A stretch of 64,000 bases of DNA from the NCBI RefSeq assembly GCF_900115565.1, contig NZ_FOWW01000012.1, positions 80,774 to 144,773 of the forward strand, given 5' to 3'. Source of the DNA: Amycolatopsis arida (GTDB taxonomy: Bacteria; Actinomycetota; Actinomycetes; Mycobacteriales; Pseudonocardiaceae). The notes below the pieces were generated by a model. The model was not told the origin of the DNA. It made no database searches and saw nothing but the letters and a program-made list of their open reading frames with translations. The position numbers and the translations under genes are program-made. Positions 1 to 8,851 of the stretch are shown here, in pieces (position 1 is the stretch's first letter; each line of letters starts with the position of its first letter).

Positions 1-741
1 CCCCCAGCGGAAGAAGCGGACGGCGACCACCAGGCACACCGCGGCGGCCACCGCCAGCGCGACCAGCTGCACGGCGCGCGGCGTGGCGCCGACCCAGCTC
101 TCCCGGAGCGCGTTCAGGGCAGCGCCGAGGGGCAGCACGTCGGCCACGTCCCGCAGGACCGCCGGCAGGTGCTCCTTCGGCACCCACACCCCGCCCAGCG
201 CGAGCATCGGGAACAACGCGGCCGAGCCGATGCCACTGGCGGCACGCCCGGACGGGGCGACGGCGGCGACGACCAGCCCGACGGAGAACAGGGCGAGCGC
301 GCCGAGCAACGCCGCGACCGCGAAGCCGCCGGGGTTGGCGGGCAGCTCCATGCCCAGTGCGAGGTGACCCACCGCCACGATCAGCACGACGACCACCACG
401 GCGGCGACGAGGTGGACCACCAGCTGCGCGATCAGCAGCCGGCGCGGTGGCACCGGGCTGGCGGCCAGCCGGAGCAGGATCCCCTTCTCCCGGTAGGTGC
501 CGAGGTAGGCCGGGAAGATCGTCAACGCCACCATCGCGAGCACGAGCGTGACGCACAGTGGTGCGATGAAGGCCGCCAACGGCTGGTGCCCGCCGAAGTC
601 GTCGCTCGGCGCGGTGGCACCCGGAATCAGGCTCAGCACCAGCAGCAGCCCGATCGGGACGGCGACGACCGTGAGCCAGCTCGCCGGGTCGCGGAGGTAC
701 AGCTTCGACTCGACGGCGGTGAGCTTTCCCAGTGCGGTCAT
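1..741 (-). CDS. ABC-2 type transporter permease (3' end outside window)
   Basis: Membrane subunit of an ABC exporter, starting with ATG at 741 and still open after 247 residues at the window edge (last visible residues RFFRWG). Hydrophobic segments are visible at about residues 20-42, 58-80, 102-125, 133-155, 165-185 and 225-243, the six-helix layout of the ABC-2/DrrB family. It lies 22 nt downstream of the ATPase gene and is transcribed with it, so the two should form one exporter, with a drug, lipid or antibiotic as substrate. The sequence does not show which. The stop is probably only a few codons beyond the edge, since family members are about 245-260 residues. Confidence 0.85.
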   Translation of the reverse strand, partial: MTALGKLTAVESKLYLRDPASWLTVVAVPIGLLLVLSLIPGATAPSDDFGGHQPLAAFIAPLCVTLVLAMVALTIFPAYLGTYREKGILLRLAASPVPPRRLLIAQLVVHLVAAVVVVVLIVAVGHLALGMELPANPGGFAVAALLGALALFSVGLVVAAVAPSGRAASGIGSAALFPMLALGGVWVPKEHLPAVLRDVADVLPLGAALNALRESWVGATPRAVQLVALAVAAAVCLVVAVRFFRWG

Positions 742-763
742 GATGTTTCCCCCTTCGTGGAGA

Positions 764-1675
764 TCAGTCGAGTGCGCGCCCGGTGAGCGCGACGAACGCG
801 TCGTCGAGGTCGGCCCGCTGCACGCGGAGCTCCTCGGCGACGATCTGCCGGCTGGCCAGCGCGGCGGTCACGGCGTGCAGGACGTTGCCGCGGCCGGAGA
901 CCACCAGGTGTCCGCCGTGCCGCTCGACGGCCCGCACCTCGGGAAGATCGGTGAGGAACTCGTCCGCCACGGGTGCGGACGGGCGGAAGGTGACGCGTTG
1001 CCCGTCGTCGACCGCCGCGACCAGCCCGGCGGGCGTGTCGAGCGCGATCACCCTGCCCGCGTCGATCACCGCCAGCCGGTCGCACAGGCGTTCCGCCTCC
1101 GCCATGAAGTGGGTGACCAGCAGGATCGTGACGCCCTGGTCGCGGATCTGCTCGACGAGGTCCCACGTCTCCCGCCGGGAGGCGGGGTCGAGACCGGCCG
1201 TGAGCTCGTCGAGCACCGCGACCTCCGGGTCGCCGATGAGTGCCAACGCGATGGACAGCCGCTGCTTCTGACCGCCGGAGAGCGTGCGGTAGTGGGTGTC
1301 CCGCTGCTCAACGAGGCCGAGCCTGTCGAGCAGCCGCTCCGGATCGGCGGGACGCCGGTAGAAGGAGGCGTAGAGGTCCAGCGCCTCCCACACCCGCAGC
1401 TTGTCCGGCATCTCGCTCGCCTGCGACTGAATGCCGAGCCGCTGGCGCAACTCGGCCGTGTCGCGCCACGGGTCGAGACCGAGTACCGACACCCTGCCGC
1501 GGTCCGGCACCCGGAGGCCCTCCACACACTCGACGGTCGTGGTCTTCCCGGCGCCGTTGGATCCCAGGATCCCGAAGATCTCGCCGCGCTCGACGGCGAA
1601 CGACACCTCGTCCACCGCGACCTTCTCGCCGTAGGTCTTGCGCAGCCCTTCCACCTCGATGACCGGCACGTCCAT
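764..1675 (-). CDS. ABC transporter ATP-binding protein (DrrA-like)
   Basis: Cytoplasmic ATPase of 303 residues that powers the permease encoded just downstream. Visible motifs: Walker A GSNGAGKT near residues 39-46, signature LSGGQKQRL near 135-143, Walker B VAVLDELTAGLD near 153-164 and the H-loop THFMAE near 189-194. The family's usual DEPT after Walker B is DELT here, a variant seen in some actinobacterial exporters. A C-terminal domain of about 90 residues after the ATPase core (VTFRPSAPV onward) matches the DrrA-type accessory region. The start ATG at 1675 gives MDVPVIEVEGLRKTYG, the normal N-terminus of such ATPases. Confidence 0.9.
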   Translation of the reverse strand: MDVPVIEVEGLRKTYGEKVAVDEVSFAVERGEIFGILGSNGAGKTTTVECVEGLRVPDRGRVSVLGLDPWRDTAELRQRLGIQSQASEMPDKLRVWEALDLYASFYRRPADPERLLDRLGLVEQRDTHYRTLSGGQKQRLSIALALIGDPEVAVLDELTAGLDPASRRETWDLVEQIRDQGVTILLVTHFMAEAERLCDRLAVIDAGRVIALDTPAGLVAAVDDGQRVTFRPSAPVADEFLTDLPEVRAVERHGGHLVVSGRGNVLHAVTAALASRQIVAEELRVQRADLDDAFVALTGRALD

Positions 1676-1774
1676 CCCCCTTCGCTCGGTTGCCGGAGTC
1701 GAGCATGGGGGAGCGCGCTGGCCGTGGGATCGCCCGCGCGGTTACGCAGGGCATCCGCCGGGCGGTGAACCGGA

Positions 1775-2335
1775 TCAACCGATCGGTGGATTGCGCGCCC
1801 GGTCGGGGTGGGCTCGGCGCCGGCGCCAGGTCAGGGTCACGCCCAGGGTCGCCAGCCACGCGTCCAGGTCGTAGCCGTGCCGGGCCAGCCCTTCCACGGT
1901 GGCGCACGCGATGTCCAGCGCTTCCGCACCGGTCTCCGGGTCGAGCAGGCCGGCGGCGACCGCGGCGAGCAACTCGTCGCCGTCGAGCACCCGCAGTCCG
2001 CGGCGCTGGCGCAGCGCGATGTCGAGGTACAGGTCGGTCGACCGCCACCGGCCATCGGTCCGGTCCACCCGCACGACGTCGAGGTAGAAGTCCTGGTCGC
2101 GCTCGTGCCCCGGGGTGAACCAGAAGTCGGTGACCCGCAGCCCCAGGCCGGGCAGCAGCCAGGACTCCAGGTAGTGGAACTGCGCCCGCCCTGGCGCGGG
2201 CCTGGCCAGGTAGAGCCCGAACGCTTCCGCGCGGAACTCCTCGACCGCCCGCGCGACGCCCTTGGGATCGACGTTCACCCCGGCGGCGAGGTCGAACGTC
2301 TCGGTCTTCGGCGGGTGCGGCTCGGTGCCCGGCAT
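1775..2335 (-). CDS. DUF402 domain protein
   Basis: Protein of about 186 residues. The central part (FDLAAGVNVDPKG...YLDVVRVDRTDGRWRSTDLYLDIAL) is the DUF402 fold. Family members include nucleoside phosphatase-like and FomD-like enzymes whose conserved acidic residues bind metal, and DxYLD and RSTDLYLDI are present here. The start ATG at 2335 has an AGGA sequence about 9 nt upstream; ATG at 2344 is the alternative. It diverges from the PucR gene, about 50 bp apart. The C-terminus (TWRRRRAHPDRARNPPIG) is basic and outside the domain. Substrate unknown. Confidence 0.75.
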   Translation of the reverse strand: MPGTEPHPPKTETFDLAAGVNVDPKGVARAVEEFRAEAFGLYLARPAPGRAQFHYLESWLLPGLGLRVTDFWFTPGHERDQDFYLDVVRVDRTDGRWRSTDLYLDIALRQRRGLRVLDGDELLAAVAAGLLDPETGAEALDIACATVEGLARHGYDLDAWLATLGVTLTWRRRRAHPDRARNPPIG

Positions 2336-2384
2336 GCCCGCCATCCTGCCGGGTCGACAGATCGAACGGCGATGTCGCACCACT

Positions 2385-3671
2385 ATGGTGATCACCGTGC
2401 TGGAGGATTCCGAGGTCGCCGAGCACGTCGCGCGGGTCGCGGCCACGCTGGGCGGCCGGGCCGAGGAGCTGACCAGCGACCTCGTCGCCCTCTACGAGCG
2501 GGAGCTGGGCCACCTGGTGCACGACACCGAGGACATGGTGAGCCTGCTGTCCGCGAGCGTGTACCAGAACATCGACACCGCGCTGCGGATCTTCCAGCAC
2601 GGGATCGACCCGACCCGGGTGGAGGCGCCCGCGGCGGCGATGGAGTACGCGCGCCGGCTGGCCCAGCGGGGCACGCCGGTGATCGACCTGATCCGGGCCT
2701 ACTACCTCGGGCAGACCGCGGTGCTCGACGAGGCCATGGCCGAGGCCGCCCGCCAGGTCGACGACACCCAGCTGCTCAGCGCGATGATGCGCGGCGCGCT
2801 GACCACGACGTTCGCGTTCATCGACCGGGTCACCCAGCAGGTGGTGTCGGCCTACCAGGAGGAACGCGACCGGTGGCTGCTCAACCGCAGCGCCGTCCGG
2901 GCGGCCAGGGTGCGCGCGCTGCTCGACGGCGGCGGGACCGACCTCGACGCCACCTCCGCCGGACTGGGCTACCGGCTGCGCGGCACCCACGTCGGGGTGA
3001 TCGCCTGGTACCCGGACGGCTCGGCCGTGGGCGACGCGCTCACCCGGCTGGAGGCGCTGACCGGTGAGCTCGGCGCCCGGCTGGGCGGGGACGGCCGCCC
3101 GTTGTTCGTGCCGCACGACGAGCTGTGCGCGTGGGTGTGGCTGCCGCTCCCCGGCCCGGCGCCGGACCGGGAGTGGCTGCGACGGGCGCTGGCCGAGGTC
3201 GAGTCCGCCGACTCCGCCGACGGCGCGGTGCGGCTCGCGGTGGGCGAGCCGGGCCACGACCTCGCCGGGTTCCGCCGGACCCACCGGCAGGCGCAGCGGG
3301 TGCACGCGCTGGCGCAGGCCGCGGGGGAGCGGTGCGCCAGGGTGCTCACGTTCGCCGAGGTCGGCGGGATCGCGCTGATGGCCTCGGACATCACCGCGGC
3401 CAGTGCGTGGGTGCGGGACACCCTCGGCCCACTGGCCACCGACGACGAGCAGCACGAGCGGCTGCGCGAGACGCTACGGGTCTTCCTGGCCGGCGGCGGC
3501 AGCTACACCGCGGCGGCCAGCCGGCTGACGATGCACAAGAACTCCGTCCAGTACCGGGTGCGCAAGGCGGAGGAGCTGCTGGGCCGGCCGGTCGCGGAGC
3601 GCCGGCTCGACGTGGAGCTGGCGCTCACCCTGTGCCACCGGCTCGGCCCGGCCGTGCTGCACCGGAGGTAG
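2385..3671 (+). CDS. PucR/CdaR-family transcriptional regulator
   Basis: DNA-binding regulator of 428 residues. The N-terminal two thirds is a sensory region with a GGDEF-like fold typical of the PucR family. The C-terminus carries the PucR helix-turn-helix near residues 365-420 (LRETLRVFLAGGGSYTAAASRLTMHKNSVQYRVRKAEELL, with the conserved H-K-N-S-V-xYR). ATG at 2385 is preceded by no Shine-Dalgarno sequence, so the mRNA may be leaderless. It is transcribed away from the DUF402 gene. Target genes are unknown; family members often regulate purine, amino-acid or sugar-acid catabolism. Confidence 0.85.
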   Translation: MVITVLEDSEVAEHVARVAATLGGRAEELTSDLVALYERELGHLVHDTEDMVSLLSASVYQNIDTALRIFQHGIDPTRVEAPAAAMEYARRLAQRGTPVIDLIRAYYLGQTAVLDEAMAEAARQVDDTQLLSAMMRGALTTTFAFIDRVTQQVVSAYQEERDRWLLNRSAVRAARVRALLDGGGTDLDATSAGLGYRLRGTHVGVIAWYPDGSAVGDALTRLEALTGELGARLGGDGRPLFVPHDELCAWVWLPLPGPAPDREWLRRALAEVESADSADGAVRLAVGEPGHDLAGFRRTHRQAQRVHALAQAAGERCARVLTFAEVGGIALMASDITAASAWVRDTLGPLATDDEQHERLRETLRVFLAGGGSYTAAASRLTMHKNSVQYRVRKAEELLGRPVAERRLDVELALTLCHRLGPAVLHRR

Positions 3672-3762
3672 CCGCCGGTTCGGTCCATGGGACCAGTCTG
3701 GTGGGAGTTTGTTGGTCGGTCGACACGAAGTGTGATTGACCGCGAGCCAATAAGCTCCCGCT

Positions 3763-4029
3763 ATGGGGTCCGCAATGGGTAATCCGGGTGAACTGGTCGC
3801 GATGGTGCGGCTACGGCGGGGAGTGGTCGGCGAGAGCCGGCGAGTGTGTCACGTCGTACCCGTCCCCGATCCGTGGCAGGCGCGGGGACTGCCGGAACGG
3901 CTGACGGCGCTGTGCGGTGAGCACATCGTGGTCGAGCAGGCCGAGCTGCTGCCGGGGCTGGCCGGCATGCCGTGCGAGCCCTGTCTGCTGCGATCGGCGC
4001 CGCGGCAGACCCTGCCCAAGGGCGCCTGA
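3763..4029 (+). CDS. Small Cys/His-rich actinobacterial protein
   Basis: Small protein of 88 residues with six putative metal ligands: C29-H30, C51 with H54, and C71-E-P-C74. The spacing suggests a small zinc-binding module, which is inference; no enzymatic motif is present. The motif CHVVPVPDP...LTALCGE...[13 protein letters not shown] looks like a family of short hypothetical proteins I have seen in Pseudonocardiales. ATG at 3763 lies 6 nt after a possible -10 TAAGCT (3751-3756), suggesting leaderless transcription. Function unknown. Confidence 0.6.
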   Translation: MGSAMGNPGELVAMVRLRRGVVGESRRVCHVVPVPDPWQARGLPERLTALCGEHIVVEQAELLPGLAGMPCEPCLLRSAPRQTLPKGA

Positions 4030-4035
4030 CCACGC

Positions 4036-4119
4036 CGAGATCGACGCTCCGGGCAGCGAGACCTACGTTCGGGGCCGCGAGTCCTGCGTTCGGAACGGCG
4101 AGTTCGGCACGGCCGTGAG
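4036..4119. repeat. Imperfect 21-bp tandem repeat upstream of uvrB
   Basis: Four imperfect units begin at 4036, 4057, 4078 and 4099, each opening with CGAG. The second and third share a CGTTCGG core (CGAGACCTACGTTCGGGG and CGAGTCCTGCGTTCGGAA). The array lies between the small Cys-rich gene and uvrB. It is non-coding as far as can be seen, and its 21-bp period is shared with the other repeat clusters of this window. Confidence 0.7.
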
Positions 4120-4199
4120 TGATGCGCGTGTGGCTCCTGTGACCATGCGTGGCGGCCGTGCCGCGCCGGCAGGCGACGCCGGCCATGCCCGGCGCGAAC

Positions 4200-4221
4200 T
4201 GTCGGTGGTCCCGCCTACCCT
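4200..4221 (+). promoter_or_regulatory. PafBC-type (RecA-independent) DNA-damage promoter of uvrB
   Basis: TGTCGGTG (4200-4207), 8 nt, then TACCCT (4216-4221) fits the actinobacterial RecA-NDp motif TTGTCRGTG-N8-TANNNT, activated by PafBC after DNA damage. Seven nt separate TACCCT from the GTG start of uvrB at 4229, so transcription would begin at or beside the start codon. The uvrA gene of this window carries the same motif. Confidence 0.75.
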
Positions 4222-4228
4222 GGACCTC

Positions 4229-6385
<2,157 letters not shown>

Positions 6386-6400
6386 CGAGCCCTCCGCGCC

Positions 6401-6497
6401 CACGTGTCCGCGGTCCGTGCGCACGTGTCCGCGCCCGGTGTACGGGTCTCCGCGTCCGGCGGCGCCAACACCCGTTCATGGACCGCGGACACAGCCG
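6401..6497. repeat. 21-bp repeat cluster (CACGTGTCCGCG family), downstream of uvrB
   Basis: CACGTGTCCGCG occurs at 6401-6412 and 6422-6433, with a diverged third copy (CGGGTCTCCGCG) at 6443-6454, all spaced 21 bp. A partly inverted copy (ACCGCGGACACAG) follows near 6482-6494, so the RNA could fold into a stem of opposed units. The cluster sits directly after the uvrB stop and may act as its terminator. The same unit recurs at 18332-18426. Confidence 0.7.
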
Positions 6498-6578
6498 CGC
6501 GACGTGGCGGCGGCGCCGCGCGCGAGTGTTCTCGGCGGAAATTGGCTGGACCCCGGCAGGGGTCTGACCGAAGCTGGG

Positions 6579-7154
6579 ATGGTGGTCGAACACCTGATCG
6601 TCGCGGGAGACCTGTTGCTCCGGCCGTGGGTCTCCGGTGACCGCGACGCCGTACTGGGCGCTTTCGCCGACCCCGAGATGGGGCGGCAGAGCAGCGAGCC
6701 GGTGGACACCGCGGCGGCGGCCGCCGCGTGGATCGCCGCGCGGCAGCGGCACTGGGCGGTCGACCGCGCCTACTCGTGGGCGGTCACCGACACCGAGGGC
6801 GCGGTGCTGGGCAGCGTCGAGGTGAGTGCGGTGGACCGCCGGCACGACACCGGGTGGGTGTCGTACTGGACGGTCGCCCCGGCGCGTGGTCGCGGCGTGG
6901 CGAGCACCGCCTGCCGGGTGGTGAGCGACTGGGCGTTGCGCGACCTCGGCCTGTTCCGCCTGGAGTTGGGCCACCGGCTGAACAACCCGGCGTCGTGCCG
7001 GGTGGCCACGCACGCCGGGTTCCGCCCGGAAGGAATCCAGCGCGACAAGCTCCGTTACGGCGACCGCCGTTACGACGTGGAGATCCACGCCCGCCTGGCC
7101 ACCGATCCCGATCCCGGCCCCACCGTCACCAACGCCGCCCGGCGGAGCCGCTGA
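6579..7154 (+). CDS. GNAT-family N-acetyltransferase
   Basis: Acetyl-CoA-dependent N-acetyltransferase of 191 residues, RimJ/RimL-like. The N-terminus (LLLRPWVSGDRDAVLGAFADPEM) is the first strand and helix of the fold. The acetyl-CoA-binding loop is RGRGVAS (near residues 107-113), followed by LGHRLNNPASCRVATHAGFRPEG, the RimJ/RimL-type catalytic C-terminal half. ATG at 6579 gives this complete domain. It stands alone between repeat clusters, and the substrate (ribosomal protein N-terminus or small amine) cannot be deduced. Confidence 0.85.
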   Translation: MVVEHLIVAGDLLLRPWVSGDRDAVLGAFADPEMGRQSSEPVDTAAAAAAWIAARQRHWAVDRAYSWAVTDTEGAVLGSVEVSAVDRRHDTGWVSYWTVAPARGRGVASTACRVVSDWALRDLGLFRLELGHRLNNPASCRVATHAGFRPEGIQRDKLRYGDRRYDVEIHARLATDPDPGPTVTNAARRSR

Positions 7155-7229
7155 GCCGGCGAGCTCCTGTCGGAGCAGCCGAGCACGGGCGGATGGCAAC
7201 GCGAAGAAGCAACAGCCACACCGGCAGAC

Positions 7230-7474
7230 GCAGCGACAACACCGACGCGGGCGGCAAATACACGGACGGAGAGGGCAACCACGCCGACGGGAACGGCAAA
7301 CACAACGACGGGGCGGTAAAGCCACTGACGGGGATGGCAAACACGCCAACGAGGACAGCGTGTGCCCCAATGAGACGTGAGCGGCAAACAATGTGACGGG
7401 GCGCCGAACACGAGCGAACACCGTGACGCGGGCGGCGAACACGGTGACGGGAGCGGGCGAACACGCTGGCGCGG
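7230..7474. repeat. Degenerate 21-bp tandem repeat array
   Basis: About eleven diverged units with the approximate consensus GCGGCAAACACGGTGACGG plus two bases. Most units are exactly 21 bp; one is 20 and one 22. Good copies begin near 7251, 7293 and 7435. The array occupies the gap between convergent genes. Its core (GGCAAACACG...GACGGG) differs in sequence from the arrays at 4.0, 6.4 and 18.3 kb but has the same period. Confidence 0.7.
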
Positions 7475-7651
7475 GTAGCCGCGGGCAGCGTGCCACAGAC
7501 GTCCCGGCTCTCCTTACCTCTCCCTACCTCACGGTTCCCTGCGCGACCGCCCCAACCCGAGCCCCTCACCCAGCCACCGACGACACCGAACCATCCACTC
7601 GATCCTGTACCGGGAAGTCCCAACCTCGCCAAGGCGACCACCGAGTCCGGG

Positions 7652-7717
7652 CCGGATGGGTGATTCCGTGGCGACCACCAACGCAGGACGACCCGTGGGT
7701 AGGAATCACCCATCCGG
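7652..7717. repeat. Perfect 16-bp inverted repeat with 34-nt spacer
   Basis: CCGGATGGGTGATTCC at 7652-7667 is repeated as its exact reverse complement at 7702-7717. The RNA would form a 16-bp stem with a 34-nt loop, on either strand. There is no T-tract, so it is not a classical intrinsic terminator, though it lies about 190 nt past the 3' end of the leftward ABC permease gene at 7907. It could be a transcript-end structure, a small mobile-element remnant or a protein-binding site. Confidence 0.75.
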
Positions 7718-7906
7718 AATGGTCTTTGGACCCAACCACCTACGGACCACCCGCGACGCCGCCCCGAAAGCAGCGACGCCCCCGGAGCAAGAGCCCCGGG
7801 GTAAGGCCAGAGCTCCGAGGAGGAGGATCGAGCCGAGGAACCCGCTCAGCCGGTGGGGCTCAGCTGGTCGACGGCCCAGCCGGTGACGGTCAGCCTGGTG
7901 GTCGGG

Positions 7907-8851
7907 TCAGCTGGTGATGTCCTTCGTGGCGAACCGGCGCGCCGCGAGCAACCCGAACGCCGACGCGTAGATCACGGCCGACAGCACCCCGTTGGCGATG
8001 TTCGTCCAGTCCACATCGGTCGCGATGAGGTCCATCCACGCGAACGCGAAGTGCGTCGGGAGGAAGTCGCGCAGCCCGCCGAGCGCGGTGATCTGGTCGA
8101 GGATCTGCGACAGGATCGACACCAGCACCGCGCCGCCCACCGCGCCGAGCGGCGCGTCGGTGGACACGCTCAGCAGCAACGCCAGCCCGGCGACCCAGGC
8201 GAGGTGCACGACGATGTAGGCCACCGCGAGTGCCATCGCGACGATGCTGTCCCCGAACGGCACCGCGTCGCCGGTGGGGCTCACCGCGTCGCCCGCTCCG
8301 TACCAGACGACGCCGACGCCGAGCGCCACCAGCGGCAGCAACGTCAGCGCCGCCGCGGACAGCAGTGCCGACGCGACCGCCTTCTGCCGCAGCAGGCGTT
8401 GCCGGGGCACCGGGATCGCGAGCAGATACTTGAGGCTTGACCACGACGCCTCGCTGGCGATCGTGTCGCCGAAGAACAGCGCCACGATCATCGGCAGCAG
8501 GAACGTCCCGGACACGAACAGCGCCAGCACCACGAAGTTCGGCGCGCTGGCGGTGGCCAGGTCGATGAACCCGCCCGACCGGCGCGGGTTGTCCTCCCCG
8601 AGCTCGAAGGCCAGCGCCAGGATGAACGGCAGCAGCGCGACGAAGCCCAGCACGAACTGGGTCCGCCGCCGGCGCAGCTGCCGGCGCAGCTCGACACCGA
8701 GCCGCAACGTGCGGCTCGCCCGGTAGCTGGCGACCGCTCCGTCCGGGCCCACCTCGGTGGGCTCGTGCCGGGCCGCGTCAGTGAGCTCGCGCAGCGCGGC
8801 CGGGTCGGTGTGCACACCGGTGTCCACCATCCGGTCCGAGGACTCACTCAC
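7907..8851 (-). CDS. ABC transporter permease paired with the hydrolase-ATPase fusion
   Basis: ABC-2 type permease of about 314 residues. After a hydrophilic, basic cytoplasmic stretch (LRRQLRRRRTQ), hydrophobic segments appear near residues 66-86, 107-130, 158-182, 204-225, 237-255 and 282-305. GTG at 8851 is the preferred start, with GGAGAGG about 9 nt upstream; it overlaps the TGA of the preceding gene. GTG at 8860 is also possible. The overlap with the fusion gene implies translational coupling and a shared complex. Substrate unknown. Confidence 0.85.
   Translation of the reverse strand: MSESSDRMVDTGVHTDPAALRELTDAARHEPTEVGPDGAVASYRASRTLRLGVELRRQLRRRRTQFVLGFVALLPFILALAFELGEDNPRRSGGFIDLATASAPNFVVLALFVSGTFLLPMIVALFFGDTIASEASWSSLKYLLAIPVPRQRLLRQKAVASALLSAAALTLLPLVALGVGVVWYGAGDAVSPTGDAVPFGDSIVAMALAVAYIVVHLAWVAGLALLLSVSTDAPLGAVGGAVLVSILSQILDQITALGGLRDFLPTHFAFAWMDLIATDVDWTNIANGVLSAVIYASAFGLLAARRFATKDITS

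Larger units (their letters stand above)
7155..7906. other. Non-coding interval with repeats and an inverted repeat
   Basis: About 750 bp between the ends of two convergent genes, with no convincing gene. The left half holds a 21-bp-period repeat array (7230-7474) and the right half a 16-bp perfect inverted repeat (7652-7667/7702-7717). A frame of 76 codons beginning at 7656 runs through the inverted repeat, but it has no ribosome binding site and a low-complexity Arg/Pro-rich composition, so it is not called. No transposase, tRNA or phage remnant was recognised. Confidence 0.6.

Noticed and set aside
764..1675. DELT in place of DEPT suggesting an inactive ABC ATPase
   Set aside because: The catalytic Glu and all other motifs are present, and the same variant occurs in other actinobacterial exporters.
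4081..4228. N-terminal extension of uvrB
   Set aside because: The stretch contains the repeat array and the damage promoter; homologues start at the MAFATEHP equivalent.
7230..7474. CRISPR array in the intergenic desert
   Set aside because: Degenerate tandem repeats without spacers or cas genes.
7656..7886. Open frame of 76 codons through the inverted repeat
   Set aside because: No ribosome binding site, low-complexity Arg/Pro composition, and the inverted repeat explains its only distinctive peptide.
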